DNA from: Methylobacterium aerolatum
GTDB taxonomy: Bacteria; Pseudomonadota; Alphaproteobacteria; Rhizobiales; Beijerinckiaceae
DNA: 64,000 nt
Assembly: GCF_022179085.1 (NCBI RefSeq)
Contig: NZ_BPQE01000006.1
Location: 30,578 to 94,577, forward strand
Reading direction: 5' to 3'
The notes below the pieces were generated by a model that saw nothing but the letters and a program-made list of their open reading frames with translations, was not told the DNA's origin and made no database searches. This document shows positions 34,934-44,148 of the stretch, one piece after another; position 1 is the stretch's first letter; each line of letters starts with the position of its first letter. Made by a program: the position numbers and the translations under genes.

Positions 34934-37900
34934 ATGACGGATGGTTTGACGATCGAACGCCGGGCCGCTTCGGCGCCAGCCGATGGGAGCGAGCCGGCTT
35001 TGCTTTTGGCTGTCCCGAGCCGGCCTCGCGGGGCCGTCGAGACCGTCTCGGAAGACGGCATATCAGGCTTTTGTCACGAGCGGCGGGTGGCCGAGCGCCC
35101 GGCCCGCATCGACGTCGTCATCGGCCAGGACGTGATCGCGACGGTCTTCGCACTGCGATTTCATGCGGAGGCGGCAAAGGCGGGGCACGATGCCGAGTGC
35201 GGTTTTCGAATTCGCTGGAGCGATGTCGATGCGGCCCGCGTCAGCGCTCATGCCGCGCTCGATCCGACGCTGCCGATCCGTGTGATGAGTGCTGGTGAGG
35301 TGCTGGAGGCAGGCGCGACGCTGCCGACGGCGGGCGAGATCGAACGCTTCATCGCCGCCGAGGCCGCCAAGGGTCTGGTTCCCGAGGACGACCTTGCAAG
35401 CGCCTACGGACTCGTCCGGCTCAGCGGGCTGTTCGACGACGCCTACTATCTGGACCGGTACCCCGACATCGCCGCCGTCGGCATGAACCCCTTGCTGCAC
35501 TACCTCGTGGCCGGCGACGCTGAGGGGCGGCAGGCCTCGTTCTACTTCGACCCCGAGGCTTATTCCGCTTCGACCCTCGTGCGACCGGAATGCAACCGTC
35601 TCGTCCACTACATCCGCGTCGGCAGTGCCGCACGGGCGAGCACCAGCCTTCATTTCGATGGGGCGTGGTACGCCGAGACCTACTCCCTCGACCGCGAGGT
35701 CGACGGGCTGCGAGACTATCTCTCGAACCGGCGCATCCGCAGCCCTAACCGCTTCTTCGACGTCGTCCGCTACCTCGATCTCAATGCGGACCTGCGCTCG
35801 CTCGCGGACCCTTACAAGCATTACGCGGAATGGGGCGTCCGCGAAGGGCGGCGTGCATCACGCGCGTTCAATGCCAAATTCTACTACCAGACGTACCTGA
35901 ACGGAGACACAGCGCAGTCCGCATTGCTGCACTATCTTTCGGCCGGGCGCTTCCAGGGATTCCTGCCTGCCCCGCCCGCCGACGAGCCGTCGATCGCAGG
36001 CGAGGTCCGTACCTTCTCGCAACCCGGCCCGTTCTTCGAAAGCGAACCGGTGGCCGTCGAGCCCGGCCGAAGCCCGGTCAAGACCTTCGCCTTCTACCTG
36101 CCGCAGATGCATCCGATCCCGGAGAACGACGCATTCTGGGGCACAGGCTTCACCGAGTGGCGAAACCTCTCGCGCGGGCAGCCGCGCTTTGCCGGCCACT
36201 ACCAGCCGCGCACACCCCGCGATCTCGGTTACTACGACTTGCTCGATCCGCGCACGATCCGCAAACAGGTCCATGCCGCGCAAAATTCGGGAATATTTGG
36301 ATTTTGCTACTACTTCTATTGGTTTAACGGCCGGAGAGTACTGGAGAAGCCCCTCGACCTGTTCGTCCAGGACGAAAGCCTGACGATGCCGTTCTGCCTG
36401 ATGTGGGCGAACGAGAACTGGACCCGCCGGTGGGATGGACAGGAACAGGATATCCTCCTGCGCCAGGATTACGATCCGGGGCATGATGAGGCCTTATTCG
36501 ACTGTCTGGCGGGTTACTTCGCCTCGCCCCGCTACTACAGGATCGGCGGACGCCCGCTTCTCACGATCTATCGTCCCGGCATCATTCCGAACGCCGTCGA
36601 CTTTTTCCGGCGGTTGCGGGCAGGCATCAAGGCGCGTCTCGGGGTCGAGCCGATCCTGTTCATGTCCCAGGCCTTCGGCGACGAGGATCCGCGACCGTTC
36701 GGCCTCGACGGTGCGATGGAGTTTCCACCGCACAAGGTCACCGCCCGCGCCAACGACACCGCTCAGAGCCAGCACGTCCTCGACTGGAATTTTTCGGGCC
36801 AGGTCTTCGATTACGACGAGGTCGCCACGATCGCCCTCGCCGACGAGCCGGACGCCTTTCCGCTCATCAAGACGGTCCTGCCGATGTGGGACAACGATGC
36901 CCGCAAGCAGGGCAGCGGCCTCTGTATCCACGGATCGACGCCGGCGAAGTTCTCGGCTTGGTTCGAGGCGACCTGCGCGATCGCGTGCCGCTCTCCGATC
37001 GAGGGCGAACCCCTCGTCTTCGTGAACGCCTGGAACGAGTGGTGCGAAGGTGCCTATCTTGAGCCGGATCTGCACCACGGTTGGGCGTATCTCAACGCGG
37101 TCGCGCGGGTCCTGTCGCAGGAGCCCCCGGTCAAAGAGGACGGGCGTCGCAGGATCCTCCTCGTCGGCCACGATGCCTTCCCGGCGGGCGCGCAATATCT
37201 TCTTCTCAACATCGGTCGTCAGCTGCGCGACTTCGGGTTCGACATCGCCTTCTACCTGCTGACGGGCGGCGATCTCGTCGAGGACTACAAGGCCGTGGGT
37301 CCGGTCCTTCTCGGCGCGGAGGAGCCGACCGGCGATGTGCTGCGGCGGTTGCGACGGGCCGGCTACGCCCACGCGCTGACCAATACCTCGGCCTCCGGAA
37401 GCCTCGTTCCCTGGCTGAAGGGTCATGATTTCAGGGTGATCTCACTTGTCCACGAACTCCCCTCGCTCATAAGATCTTATGGGCTCGAAGGCAGTTGCCA
37501 GGCGCTGGCCGAGAAGGCGGACCACGTCATCTTCGCATCGAGCTACGTCGCGGACCGCTTCTATGCACTGACCGGCACCGGATCGGAGCGGGCGCTGCTG
37601 CGGGAGCAGGGGCTCTACAACGACGTGACTGCGGCAGGCGACCTGCCGGGGCTGCGCGAGGAGCTCGGCCTGCCCCCCGAGGCGCGCATCGTGCTCGGCG
37701 TCGGCTACGGCGATCTGCGCAAGGGCGTCGATGTCTTCGCCAATTTCTCGCGCCAGATGCAGAGCGTTGACCCCGCTCTGCACTTCGTGTGGGTCGGGGC
37801 CCTCGATCCCGCGGTCGCGACTTGGATCACCGCCGACAGAGCCCGTGCGGCGAGTTCCACTCTGCATTTCGCAGGACACAGGTCGGATGTCGCCCGCTTC

Positions 37901-39076
37901 TACGGGCTCGCCGATTTCGTCTTCCTGCCCTCGCGCGAGGATCCCTATCCGACCGTCGTGCTTGAGGCACTCGCCGCCGGACTCGGCGTCGTCGGCTTCA
38001 CCGATTGCGGCGGCTTCTCGGAACTGCTTGCCGACCCCAAGCTCGGACGCCTCCTGCCCTTCGGGGACTTCGAGGCGTTTACCGCGGCCGCGCGCGCCCT
38101 GGTCGCCCAGAACGGGGATGAAGGCCTGAAGGCAGAGCGAGCCGAGTTCGTGCGCAAGCATTTCGACTGGGGCGACTACTGCTTCGACTTGGCGAAGGTC
38201 CTGTTTCCTGATCTCAAGAGCGTGTCGGTTGTTGTGCCGAACTACAACTACGCGCGATTCCTCGATGAACGCCTGACCTCGATCTTCGAGCAGACCTACC
38301 CGGTACGGGAGATCATCGTGCTCGACGATGCCTCGACGGACGACAGCGTCGCGAGCGTCGCCGCCGCGAGCGAAAAGGCGCAACGAACGGTCGATCTTGT
38401 GATGCGGCGGACCAATTCAGGCAACGTCTTCCGACAGTGGAAAAAAGGTCTCGACTGCGTCCATGGCGACCATGTTTGGATCGCCGAGGCCGACGATGCG
38501 GCGGATCCTGCCTTCCTCGAACGTCTGGTCCCAGCTCTGGCGAGCTTACCGAAGCCTGGATTCGCTTTCTGCGACTCGCAGGCAATCGATAGCGAGGGAC
38601 GGACCGTCTACGAGAATTACAAGGGCTATTACGCGGCCGATGGAGACCGCGGGCTCGACACTGATGCCGCTTTCGCGCCGCTGGACTTCTTGCGCCGGTT
38701 CCTCGTCGTTCGGAACCTCGTCCTCAACGTCAGCGCGGTTCTCTGGGACGGTGAGCAACTTCGCGACGTGTTCCGTCGCCTCGGGGACGAAGCCTTCAGG
38801 TTTCACTGCGCCGGAGATTGGCGGGTCTACCTCGAAAGCTGCCTTGCCGGCGGCGACGTCGCGTACGTCGCCGATCCGTTAAATCATCATCGCCGGCACG
38901 CCCTGAGCGTCACGCACGCGCTCGCCAAGCCGCAGCATTTCGGTGAGATTGCGCGCGTCCAAGACCTCGCTCTGGCCAGCGTTCCCGATGATCCGGAGTT
39001 GCGCGCGCGGGTCTCGAAAGTCCAGGCCGAGCTTCGCGCCTCCTGGGATCTCGGCGCCTTGGAAAGCGCTGCCTGA
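34934..39076 (+). CDS. Giant glycan-assembly protein: repeat domain, WbsX-like, GT4 and GT2
   Basis: A 1380-residue protein with at least five parts. Residues ~40-125 are a beta module ([19 protein letters not shown]). Residues ~166-340 contain five copies of a ~35-residue repeat. Residues ~383-735 are a WbsX/GH99-like domain ([49 protein letters not shown]). Residues ~737-1095 are a GT4 domain ([20 protein letters not shown]). Residues ~1096-1340 are a GT2 domain ([29 protein letters not shown]). Such chains assemble successive sugars of surface polysaccharides. The start follows AAAGGGG. Confidence 0.9.
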   Translation: MTDGLTIERRAASAPADGSEPALLLAVPSRPRGAVETVSEDGISGFCHERRVAERPARIDVVIGQDVIATVFALRFHAEAAKAGHDAECGFRIRWSDVDAARVSAHAALDPTLPIRVMSAGEVLEAGATLPTAGEIERFIAAEAAKGLVPEDDLASAYGLVRLSGLFDDAYYLDRYPDIAAVGMNPLLHYLVAGDAEGRQASFYFDPEAYSASTLVRPECNRLVHYIRVGSAARASTSLHFDGAWYAETYSLDREVDGLRDYLSNRRIRSPNRFFDVVRYLDLNADLRSLADPYKHYAEWGVREGRRASRAFNAKFYYQTYLNGDTAQSALLHYLSAGRFQGFLPAPPADEPSIAGEVRTFSQPGPFFESEPVAVEPGRSPVKTFAFYLPQMHPIPENDAFWGTGFTEWRNLSRGQPRFAGHYQPRTPRDLGYYDLLDPRTIRKQVHAAQNSGIFGFCYYFYWFNGRRVLEKPLDLFVQDESLTMPFCLMWANENWTRRWDGQEQDILLRQDYDPGHDEALFDCLAGYFASPRYYRIGGRPLLTIYRPGIIPNAVDFFRRLRAGIKARLGVEPILFMSQAFGDEDPRPFGLDGAMEFPPHKVTARANDTAQSQHVLDWNFSGQVFDYDEVATIALADEPDAFPLIKTVLPMWDNDARKQGSGLCIHGSTPAKFSAWFEATCAIACRSPIEGEPLVFVNAWNEWCEGAYLEPDLHHGWAYLNAVARVLSQEPPVKEDGRRRILLVGHDAFPAGAQYLLLNIGRQLRDFGFDIAFYLLTGGDLVEDYKAVGPVLLGAEEPTGDVLRRLRRAGYAHALTNTSASGSLVPWLKGHDFRVISLVHELPSLIRSYGLEGSCQALAEKADHVIFASSYVADRFYALTGTGSERALLREQGLYNDVTAAGDLPGLREELGLPPEARIVLGVGYGDLRKGVDVFANFSRQMQSVDPALHFVWVGALDPAVATWITADRARAASSTLHFAGHRSDVARFYGLADFVFLPSREDPYPTVVLEALAAGLGVVGFTDCGGFSELLADPKLGRLLPFGDFEAFTAAARALVAQNGDEGLKAERAEFVRKHFDWGDYCFDLAKVLFPDLKSVSVVVPNYNYARFLDERLTSIFEQTYPVREIIVLDDASTDDSVASVAAASEKAQRTVDLVMRRTNSGNVFRQWKKGLDCVHGDHVWIAEADDAADPAFLERLVPALASLPKPGFAFCDSQAIDSEGRTVYENYKGYYAADGDRGLDTDAAFAPLDFLRRFLVVRNLVLNVSAVLWDGEQLRDVFRRLGDEAFRFHCAGDWRVYLESCLAGGDVAYVADPLNHHRRHALSVTHALAKPQHFGEIARVQDLALASVPDDPELRARVSKVQAELRASWDLGALESAA
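35429..35953 (+). repeat. Five tandem ~35-residue protein repeats inside the giant transferase
   Basis: The encoded units share F(D/N)..YY/W......(L).HY...G..(G)R..S: for example [20 protein letters not shown] with [29 protein letters not shown] with [16 protein letters not shown], and [13 protein letters not shown] with [12 protein letters not shown]. The DNA has diverged while the protein pattern is kept, so these are old functional repeats. Confidence 0.8.
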
Positions 39077-39104
39077 GCCCGTCTCTCATTCGTCAGGGAT
39101 TCTC

Positions 39105-40163
39105 ATGCGCATCCTCGTCACTGGCGGTGCCGGCTTCATCGGGTCAGCGCTCGTGCGGCATCTCATCTCCGAGACGGAGCATGAGATCCTCAACCTCGAC
39201 AAGCTGACCTATGCGGGCACCCTGACCTCGCTTCAGAGCGTGGCCTCCCATCCCCGATACGCCTTCGTCATGGGCGACATCTGCGATCGTGCCCTTGTCG
39301 AGGCCACGATCAACCATTTCCAGCCGGAAGCGATCCTGCATCTGGCCGCGGAGTCGCATGTCGATCGCTCGATCGAGGGACCTGCCGCATTCGTGCACAC
39401 CAACGTCGTCGGCACGTTGACACTCCTTGAGGCAGCGCTCGCCTATTGGCGGACTCTCCCCTCCGATCGTCAGGAGCGCTTTCGCTTCCAGCACATCTCG
39501 ACCGACGAAGTCTTCGGCTCACTCGGCGACACCGGCCTCTTCTCCGAGACCACCCCCTACGATCCGCGCTCCCCTTACTCGGCGTCCAAGGCCAGCTCGG
39601 ACCATCTCGTGCGGGCCTGGCATCACACCTACGGCTTGCCGACCCTCCTCTCGAACTGCTCCAACAATTACGGGCCCTACCAGTTTCCCGAAAAGCTTAT
39701 CCCGCTCGTGACCATCAAGGCGCTCGCGGGCGAGCGGCTCCCGGTCTACGGGACTGGCGCCAATGTCCGGGACTGGCTGTTCGTCGATGATCACGTCGAC
39801 GCCCTGCTCGCCGTCCTCGCGAAAGGGCGGCCCGGGGCGACGTACAATGTCGGCGGCAATGCCGAGCGGACAAATCTCGAGGTGGTCCAGGCGATCTGCG
39901 CGACACTCGACAACTTGCGTCCGCGCAGGGACGGTACCCCGCACGCCGATCTCGTGACTTTCGTGGCCGACCGGCCCGGGCACGACCAGCGATATGCGGT
40001 CGATACCCGGAACATCCGGAAGGAACTCGGCTGGAGCCCCGCTACACCGTTCGAGGCTGGGCTCTCGCGGACCGTCCGCTGGTACCTCGATCACCACGCG
40101 TGGTGGCAGGGGCTGCGCTCCAGCCGATACGCCGGCGACCGTCTCGGCCTACGCACCGCCTGA
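39105..40163 (+). CDS. rfbB: dTDP-glucose 4,6-dehydratase
   Basis: Converts dTDP-glucose to dTDP-4-keto-6-deoxyglucose in the cytoplasm, the precursor of rhamnose and other deoxysugars. The 352-residue product has the NAD site [12 protein letters not shown], the catalytic STDEVFG with Asp-Glu, the [12 protein letters not shown] YxxxK motif, and [17 protein letters not shown], all diagnostic. The start at 39105 is chosen from homology; the frame extends upstream into the previous gene. It lies 28 bp after the giant transferase and 40 bp before rfbA. rfbC and rfbD are not in this window. Confidence 0.96.
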   Translation: MRILVTGGAGFIGSALVRHLISETEHEILNLDKLTYAGTLTSLQSVASHPRYAFVMGDICDRALVEATINHFQPEAILHLAAESHVDRSIEGPAAFVHTNVVGTLTLLEAALAYWRTLPSDRQERFRFQHISTDEVFGSLGDTGLFSETTPYDPRSPYSASKASSDHLVRAWHHTYGLPTLLSNCSNNYGPYQFPEKLIPLVTIKALAGERLPVYGTGANVRDWLFVDDHVDALLAVLAKGRPGATYNVGGNAERTNLEVVQAICATLDNLRPRRDGTPHADLVTFVADRPGHDQRYAVDTRNIRKELGWSPATPFEAGLSRTVRWYLDHHAWWQGLRSSRYAGDRLGLRTA

Positions 40164-40203
40164 GTATCCAATCCTCCTTCTCCGTTTTGACGAGAGGCGA
40201 ATT

Positions 40204-41073
40204 ATGAAGGGTATCATCCTCGCAGGCGGTTCAGGCACGCGTTTGCACCCCGCCACCCTCGCGGTCAACAAACAGTTGCTGCCGATCTACGATAAGCCGA
40301 TGATATACTATCCAATGTCGGTCCTGATGCTTGCCGGCATTCGAGATATCATGATCATATCGTCTCCTGAATATCTCGAAAACTATCAGCGCCTGTTCGG
40401 CGACGAAGCAGTGCTCGGCTTGCGGATGTGCTATGCGGTCCAGCCTGAGCCGAACGGACTGGCGCAGGCCTTCGTGATCGGGCGGGACTTCATCGGCGAT
40501 GACAGCGTCGCGCTGATCCTCGGAGACAACATCTTCTTCGGCGCAGGCCTGCACCAGGTTCTCCACCGCGCTCGGGGCCGCAATCACGGTGCCACGGTGT
40601 TCGCTTATCGCGTGGACGATCCGCAACGCTACGGCGTGATCACGCTCGACGACCGCGGCAAGGCGAAACGCATCGTCGAGAAGCCCGCGAACCCCGAATC
40701 CGACCTCGCCGTCACGGGCCTCTACTTTTACGACAACAGGGTGGTGGAGATCGCGGCGCAGGTGAAACCTTCCGAGCGTGGCGAATACGAGATTACCGAT
40801 GTCAACCAAGCCTATCTCGAGATGGGCGAGCTCCATGTCGAGCCGCTCTCGCGCGGCTTCGCGTGGCTCGACACCGGCACGCACGAGAGCCTGCTCGAAG
40901 CCTCCGAGTTCGTGCGGGTGGTGCAGAACCGTCAGGGCGTCATCATCGCGTGCCTAGAGGAGATCGCCCTCGCCAACGGCTTCGTCGGACGCGAGCACGT
41001 GCGTGACCGCGGGCGTCAGTTTTCGAAGACGTCCTACGGCCGCTATCTCATTGAGATCTCCGAGGCGGCCTGA
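40204..41073 (+). CDS. rfbA: Glucose-1-phosphate thymidylyltransferase
   Basis: Makes dTDP-glucose from glucose-1-phosphate and dTTP, the step before RfbB. The 289-residue product has the nucleotidyltransferase signature [48 protein letters not shown] and [10 protein letters not shown], and the C-terminal [13 protein letters not shown] region, as in RmlA. The start at 40204 follows a GAGAGGCG site. It comes after rfbB and before a methyltransferase, on one plus-strand transcript. Confidence 0.97.
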   Translation: MKGIILAGGSGTRLHPATLAVNKQLLPIYDKPMIYYPMSVLMLAGIRDIMIISSPEYLENYQRLFGDEAVLGLRMCYAVQPEPNGLAQAFVIGRDFIGDDSVALILGDNIFFGAGLHQVLHRARGRNHGATVFAYRVDDPQRYGVITLDDRGKAKRIVEKPANPESDLAVTGLYFYDNRVVEIAAQVKPSERGEYEITDVNQAYLEMGELHVEPLSRGFAWLDTGTHESLLEASEFVRVVQNRQGVIIACLEEIALANGFVGREHVRDRGRQFSKTSYGRYLIEISEAA

Positions 41074-41089
41074 ACGGAGAGAACCGGCG

Positions 41090-41839
41090 ATGAGGACCTC
41101 CCTTCTGCCATCCACGGCCCGCGTCCGGATGCGCTTCGATTCGGACGACACCGAGCTTGCGGACGCCCGCCCGGCCTCGCGTGTGGCGTCAATGCCCTTC
41201 GATGCGACGCGTCCCCGCGTCCTTCATGTCGGCTCCGGTCCGGCAGGTCCGACGAAGCTCCATCGCATTTTCCAGGGCCCCGCGTGGAGGGAGGTGCGGC
41301 TCGATATCGATCCGACGGTCGATCCGGATCTCGTCGCGTCGATTGTGGATCTTCGGCAGGTCGAGGCGTCGAGCTGCGATGCGATCTGGTGCTCGCACAA
41401 CCTCGAACATCTCTGTGCACACGAAGTCACCTTGGCGCTGGCGGAGTTCCGCCGAGTCTTGGCGCCCACCGGCTTCGTGCTGATCCGCAGCCCCGACCTG
41501 CGTGCTGTGGCGGAACTGATCCTCAACCATGGGCTAGACTACGAGGCCTACCGGTCTCCTGCAGGGCCCATCACTGCAGCCGACATGCTCTACGGTCATG
41601 CCGCCTCCATCGCGCGCGGCAACGCCTTCATGCGCCACGGGACCGGCTTCACTCAGGAATCCTTGAGCCGTCTTCTAGCGACCGCGGGCTTCACGACTGT
41701 CCTCACGGCGCGAACGCAGGACTTCACGGTGTGGGGTGCGGCCTTCATGCCGGAAGCCGACATCGCGCGTGTTTCCCGCGCGTTGCGGCGGACGGGATTG
41801 AAGCTTGCGCCGCTCGGCGATGACGGCGTCCCGCGATGA
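41090..41839 (+). CDS. Class I SAM-dependent methyltransferase
   Basis: A 249-residue methyltransferase, probably acting on a nucleotide sugar or glycan. The SAM motif I region is PRVLHVGSGPAGPTKLHRIF and the post-I acidic residue lies in VRLDIDPTVDPDLVASIVDL. Motif II/III is represented by DAIWCSHNLEHLCAHEV and LAPTGFVLIRSPDL. The LEHL motif is common in methyltransferases of polysaccharide clusters. The start at 41090 follows GGAGAGAACC, 16 bp after rfbA. The stop overlaps the next start (ATGATGG). Confidence 0.85.
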   Translation: MRTSLLPSTARVRMRFDSDDTELADARPASRVASMPFDATRPRVLHVGSGPAGPTKLHRIFQGPAWREVRLDIDPTVDPDLVASIVDLRQVEASSCDAIWCSHNLEHLCAHEVTLALAEFRRVLAPTGFVLIRSPDLRAVAELILNHGLDYEAYRSPAGPITAADMLYGHAASIARGNAFMRHGTGFTQESLSRLLATAGFTTVLTARTQDFTVWGAAFMPEADIARVSRALRRTGLKLAPLGDDGVPR

Positions 41840-44148
41840 TGGAGCGCGATCTCCTCGATCCGGCACGGCACGCGGGTGCGCTCGCGGTCGCCGCCGCGCG
41901 GGCGCTGCGAGCCGGCGATATCGATCGCGCCCACGCATTCGCCGACCGGCGCTGTCGCATCCGCCCCCCTGCGGAAGCGCATGACTTCCTGCTGCGGGCT
42001 GCCTCGCGGCGCGCCTTGGGCGACCTCGACGGCGCGATCGACGATGCGCGAACCGCCGCAACGATTGACCCTGACAATCTCATCGCGGCGCGCTGGCTCC
42101 TGCGCGCTCCTTCGCCCGCGGAGCGCGTCCGCGCCGCGCGGGTCATCGCGCGCCGGGAAACGGTTGCGGGCCCGCTCGGCGAGGCGGTCGCTATCCTGGC
42201 TGGAGACCGGGCGCCCGCCGTCGGAACCTTCCGCGAAGGAGCCGACGAGATCGAAGGCTGGCTGGCGTGGCGCGGGACGGAGCCGATGCGCCTGACCGTC
42301 GCGTTCGACTCAGACGAGCGTGCCGTCTCGATCATGCCCGATCCGGCTCATGCGCTCGCACCGATCTTGGGCAGCGCCGCACGCGTGCGCATCGCATGGC
42401 CGAATGGGCGCCGGACGATCAGGCTTGGCGGGTTCGGGCCGGAGGCGGTGATCCTCGGGACGGATTTCGCGCGGACGGCGGGCGAAGATCCATCGGGCGC
42501 GATGTTGCACCGCACTGATGGAACAGGACCGGGAGTCACCGTCATCCTTCCGGTCTACGACGATCTCGCCTCCACCCGCCTTTGCCTCGCGACCCTTCTG
42601 GCGGACACGCCCAGGCACCTGACGCGGACGATCATCGCCATCGATGATGCGACCCCGGACCCCGAGATCGCCAGGTTCCTCGATGAACAGGAGCAACGCG
42701 GAACCATCCGTCTCCTGAGGAATCCGGTCAATCTCGGTTTCGCCGCCAGTGTCAACAGGGCGCTCGCCGGGCGCCCCTCTTGCAACGACGTTCTGATCCT
42801 CAACGCCGACACCGTGCTGTCCCCCGGTGTCCTCGATCGTCTGCGCCGGGCCGCATACTCGGCACCCGACATCGGCACCGTGACGCCTCTCTCGAACAAC
42901 GGCGAGAACACGAGCCTGCCGCGCGCCTTCACGGAAAATCCGTTGCCGTCCGTGGCGGAGATCCACGCCATCGACGCAATGGTCGCCACGATCAATGACG
43001 GACGGATCATCGACCTGCCGAACGGCACCGGCTTCTGCCTCTACATCACGCGGGCCTGCCTGGACGCGGTGGGATCGCTCGGGCTTCAGTTCGGTCGCGG
43101 CTACCTTGAGGATGTCGATCTGTGCCTGCGTGCGGCGGAGGCCGGCTTCCGGAACGTTTGTGCGGCGGATGTCTATGTGGGGCACGCCGGCAGCCGCTCC
43201 TTCGGCTCGGACAAGCGGGCGCTCGTCGTGCGCAATCTCGCCCTGATCGAAGCGCAGTTCCCCGGCTACGAGCGCATCTGCGCGGCCTTCTTCGCCAGCG
43301 ATCCGCTCGCGCCCGTCCGCGCGGCGGTCGATGCCCGAATGGTGATGCGACAGGCGCCCGCCCATCTCGTCGTCCTCGCGGAAGTGGATTCCGAGGCATG
43401 GCTCGGCGTCCACCGGCAGGTCTGCGGCGAGGCGTCAATCCTCGTCGCCCGGGTGATCCAACGGGCGGGCCGCATCGATCTCGCACTCGCCGACGCGGCC
43501 GGCGGCTTCCCACAAAACCTGCGCCTCTCCGCGCCGCTGCGGCGCGCCGGTCCTCGATTGGCTGCCGCCCTGTCACGCCTGCCGATCCGCAGCGTCGAGG
43601 TGCCGTTTCCGCATACCGTGCCGGAGGAGGTGCGCACGGCCGTCGCAGCGCTCAAGCGTCCCCTGCGCACGAGCCCGGCCGATCCTCCAATCACTCCGCC
43701 GACCCGACTGCCTATCGGCCACACGGTCCCGGAGCGCGTGGTCGCGTTGGCGCCCTCGGCCGGGACGGAGAGCTTCCGCCTCCTGTGCGCCATCGTCCGA
43801 CGCTGGGCGCGGGATGGGAAGCTCCCGGAACTCGCCATTGTCGGCGCGACCCTCGACGACCTTCGTCTGATGGGCATGGGCCCTGTCCTCGTGACCGGGC
43901 CGGTCTTGCCAGAAGAGGCCGTGCCCCTGATCCGGCGTCTCGGCGCGACGACGTTGATCCTGCTCGATCCGGATCACCCGACAGTCACCGGAATGGCCTT
44001 CTTCGGCTTGCGCATCGCCGGCCTTCACCGCCGGTGCGACAGCGTCTCGGGCCGCGTCCACATCGATCCCACCGGCGCGCCGGAGGCCGTCGCAGACCGG
44101 CTGGCCCGTTGGGTGGCAGGAGCCGTTGTCGAAAGGCGCGTCGCATGA
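41836..44148 (+). CDS. GT2 glycosyltransferase with N-terminal TPR-like region
   Basis: A 770-residue protein. Residues ~10-95 look TPR-like (ALRAGDIDRAHAFADRRCRI, ALGDLDGAIDDARTAATIDP). A GT2 catalytic domain occupies ~235-500: VTVILPVYDDLASTRLCLAT, NPVNLGFAASVNRAL, LILNADTVLSPGVLDRL, and NGTGFCLYITRACLD with GRGYLEDVDLCLRA, the rhamnosyltransferase-like subgroup. The C-terminal ~270 residues are unassigned. Starts overlap the methyltransferase stop and the downstream start (ATGA), so translation is coupled with both neighbours. Confidence 0.87.
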   Translation: MMERDLLDPARHAGALAVAAARALRAGDIDRAHAFADRRCRIRPPAEAHDFLLRAASRRALGDLDGAIDDARTAATIDPDNLIAARWLLRAPSPAERVRAARVIARRETVAGPLGEAVAILAGDRAPAVGTFREGADEIEGWLAWRGTEPMRLTVAFDSDERAVSIMPDPAHALAPILGSAARVRIAWPNGRRTIRLGGFGPEAVILGTDFARTAGEDPSGAMLHRTDGTGPGVTVILPVYDDLASTRLCLATLLADTPRHLTRTIIAIDDATPDPEIARFLDEQEQRGTIRLLRNPVNLGFAASVNRALAGRPSCNDVLILNADTVLSPGVLDRLRRAAYSAPDIGTVTPLSNNGENTSLPRAFTENPLPSVAEIHAIDAMVATINDGRIIDLPNGTGFCLYITRACLDAVGSLGLQFGRGYLEDVDLCLRAAEAGFRNVCAADVYVGHAGSRSFGSDKRALVVRNLALIEAQFPGYERICAAFFASDPLAPVRAAVDARMVMRQAPAHLVVLAEVDSEAWLGVHRQVCGEASILVARVIQRAGRIDLALADAAGGFPQNLRLSAPLRRAGPRLAAALSRLPIRSVEVPFPHTVPEEVRTAVAALKRPLRTSPADPPITPPTRLPIGHTVPERVVALAPSAGTESFRLLCAIVRRWARDGKLPELAIVGATLDDLRLMGMGPVLVTGPVLPEEAVPLIRRLGATTLILLDPDHPTVTGMAFFGLRIAGLHRRCDSVSGRVHIDPTGAPEAVADRLARWVAGAVVERRVA

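Noticed and set aside
43122-44144. Upstream extension of the second GT2 gene frame
   Set aside because: It lies inside the preceding GT2 gene, is Arg/Pro-rich, and the ATG at 44145 overlaps the preceding stop.
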